A stretch of 34,398 nucleotides of DNA from Mariprofundus sp. (GTDB taxonomy: Bacteria; Pseudomonadota; Zetaproteobacteria; Mariprofundales; Mariprofundaceae), in NCBI GenBank assembly GCA_030951025.1, contig JAUZQK010000106.1:1-34398 (forward strand). Direction: 5' to 3'. The notes beneath the pieces were generated by a model. It was given only the letters and a program-made list of their open reading frames with translations, was not told the DNA's origin and made no database searches. This document shows, in pieces, positions 33,750 through 34,398 of this stretch (position 1 is the stretch's first letter; each line of letters begins with the position of its first letter). Both the position numbers and the translations under genes were made by a program.

Positions 33750-34011
33750 TCCAAACACTGCGCCTTTTATTTCAGGATTAACATCGCGGAATCAATTCCC
33801 AAGTGCAACTCCAGCGAGTTGAGTTTTGGTGCTGAAGAACACTTCATGGGTCGTTCCGGGAAACCCCGCTCGCAGCTTTTTTGCTGCTGCTTTAAACCCA
33901 CCACCAGCCTCCCCAGCCCAAAATATAATCATCCTATTATCAAGTTATGAAAGCCTGGCACCGTTTACAGTTATTTTAAACAACTCAACAACTCATGCCA
34001 GACCCCATCAT
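33750..34011. other. Non-coding stretch left of the transposase remnant
   Basis: It contains a small hairpin, CAACTC-CAGC-GAGTTG, at 33806-33821 followed by a short T run, the first copy of the 69-bp direct repeat, and a diverged relative of the hepT 3' end at about 33931-33985. An open frame starting at 33826 reads through all of it but has no protein-like composition before the transposase part. Confidence 0.6.
33878..33946. repeat. 69-bp direct repeat, copy 1
   Basis: Identical over 69 bases to 34221-34289, in the same orientation. It begins TTTTTGCTGCTGCTTTAAAC and ends with TATTATCAAGTT. The two copies flank the transposase remnant at a start-to-start distance of 343 bases. Confidence 0.95.
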
Positions 34012-34209
34012 ATGAATAAGCCTCGGTGGGTCGCCATGTATTTGTCGCAAGAAATGGGCAGTAAAACGCTGAGCGAAATCGCCAAAGGTTTCGGTTTGAA
34101 AAGAACGGGCAGCATCCCAACAACAGTTGCTAAATTGAGGGGACTGATGAAAGAGGATTTGAATTTAATGGAGAAGCTAAACCGGGTAAAGCGTGTATTT
34201 GACACTTGA
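34012..34209 (+). pseudogene. REP-associated tyrosine transposase (RAYT) remnant, C-terminal helix-turn-helix part
   Basis: Sixty-five codons from ATG match the C-terminal extension of IS200-like REP-associated transposases, which resembles the DnaA C-terminal DNA-binding domain. Landmarks are NKPRWVAMYLSQEM, LSEIAKGFGLKRTGSI and a terminal helix rich in Leu and Lys. The catalytic Y1 domain that should precede it (HUH motif and Tyr) is absent; the upstream sequence is a direct-repeat copy and non-coding DNA. It is therefore a truncated relic, unless the small DNA-binding part has been kept for another use. A clear ribosome site is missing before the ATG. Confidence 0.65.
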
Positions 34210-34220
34210 CCCCTTTGATC

Positions 34221-34289
34221 TTTTTGCTGCTGCTTTAAACCCACCACCAGCCTCCCCAGCCCAAAATATAATCATCCTATTATCAAGTT
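34221..34289. repeat. 69-bp direct repeat, copy 2
   Basis: Perfect second copy of 33878-33946, starting 12 bases after the transposase remnant's stop codon. After TATCAAGTT the sequences of the two copies diverge completely. Confidence 0.95.
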
Positions 34290-34398
34290 CAGGGCAATCG
34301 CATTAAAACATCCTGAGTTTTATTATGTTTTCAGCTATTCCAATTATAATCGGGCATGTTCCAATCTTTAATAATTTTTTTCTGATTGGCTTTGTACC
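34290..34398. other. AT-rich window end without a recognised feature
   Basis: No gene or repeat was recognised. Two minus-strand frames are open from the right edge for 20-30 codons and could be the end of a gene outside the window, but neither shows a known family. Confidence 0.4.

Noticed and set aside
33806-33821. CAACTC-CAGC-GAGTTG hairpin as an attachment site or terminator
   Set aside because: Stem is only 6 bp, the T run is short and no integrase or integron features are near.
34300-34398. Minus-strand frames open from the right window edge (one ends DWNMPDYNWNS)
   Set aside because: Only 20-30 codons are visible and two frames are equally open, so neither can be supported as a gene end.

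Overview
The window is a dense, mostly chromosomal block of a Gram-negative bacterium. The evidence for that is an EnvC-like factor, a periplasmic C-terminal protease, a DUF484-xerC gene pair of gammaproteobacterial type, and rplU-rpmA. The order tilS-ftsH-folP-cdaA-cdaR-glmM recalls Desulfuromonadales, while WspR-like, RDD and HDOD proteins and the DUF484-xerC pair recall Gammaproteobacteria. An early-branching proteobacterium such as a zetaproteobacterium fits this mixture. That placement is inference from gene content only; no rRNA was seen.

Left part (1-6.4 kb, mostly minus strand): the start of a type I restriction methyltransferase gene (hsdM) with an in-frame amber codon, a small membrane protein, an HDOD signalling protein, tpiA-secG, then rpmE-rplU-rpmA on the plus strand, and dcd-metF on the minus strand. 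Middle (6.5-12.7 kb): leuC-leuD followed directly, with overlapping stop and start codons, by a WspR-like diguanylate cyclase. A convergent operon encodes a ZnuABC-type metal importer plus an RDD membrane protein.

Plus-strand core (12.8-22.1 kb): an unrecognised 754-residue protein overlaps tilS; ftsH, folP, cdaA, cdaR and glmM follow. The last three link cyclic-di-AMP synthesis with peptidoglycan precursor supply. A terminator closes this run.

Minus-strand block (22.3-32.7 kb): two envelope-related operons. One encodes a TPR protein, an L,D-transpeptidase, a DUF484-GGDEF fusion and XerC, all with overlapping genes. The other encodes a NadD-RsfS fusion, RlmH, an EnvC-like factor, CtpA, a divergent polysaccharide deacetylase and a DUF502 protein.

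Right end (32.8-34.4 kb): an accessory patch with a MntA-HepT toxin-antitoxin pair, in which the HepT tyrosine normally modified by MntA is a histidine. Beyond it lie a perfect 69-bp direct repeat and the C-terminal remnant of a REP-associated tyrosine transposase. An IS3-family OrfA remnant also hides behind xerC. No tRNA, rRNA or CRISPR array was seen. No single locus is clearly a new system. The strongest leads are the altered HepT, the interrupted hsdM, the DUF484-GGDEF fusion and the unrecognised 754-residue protein.
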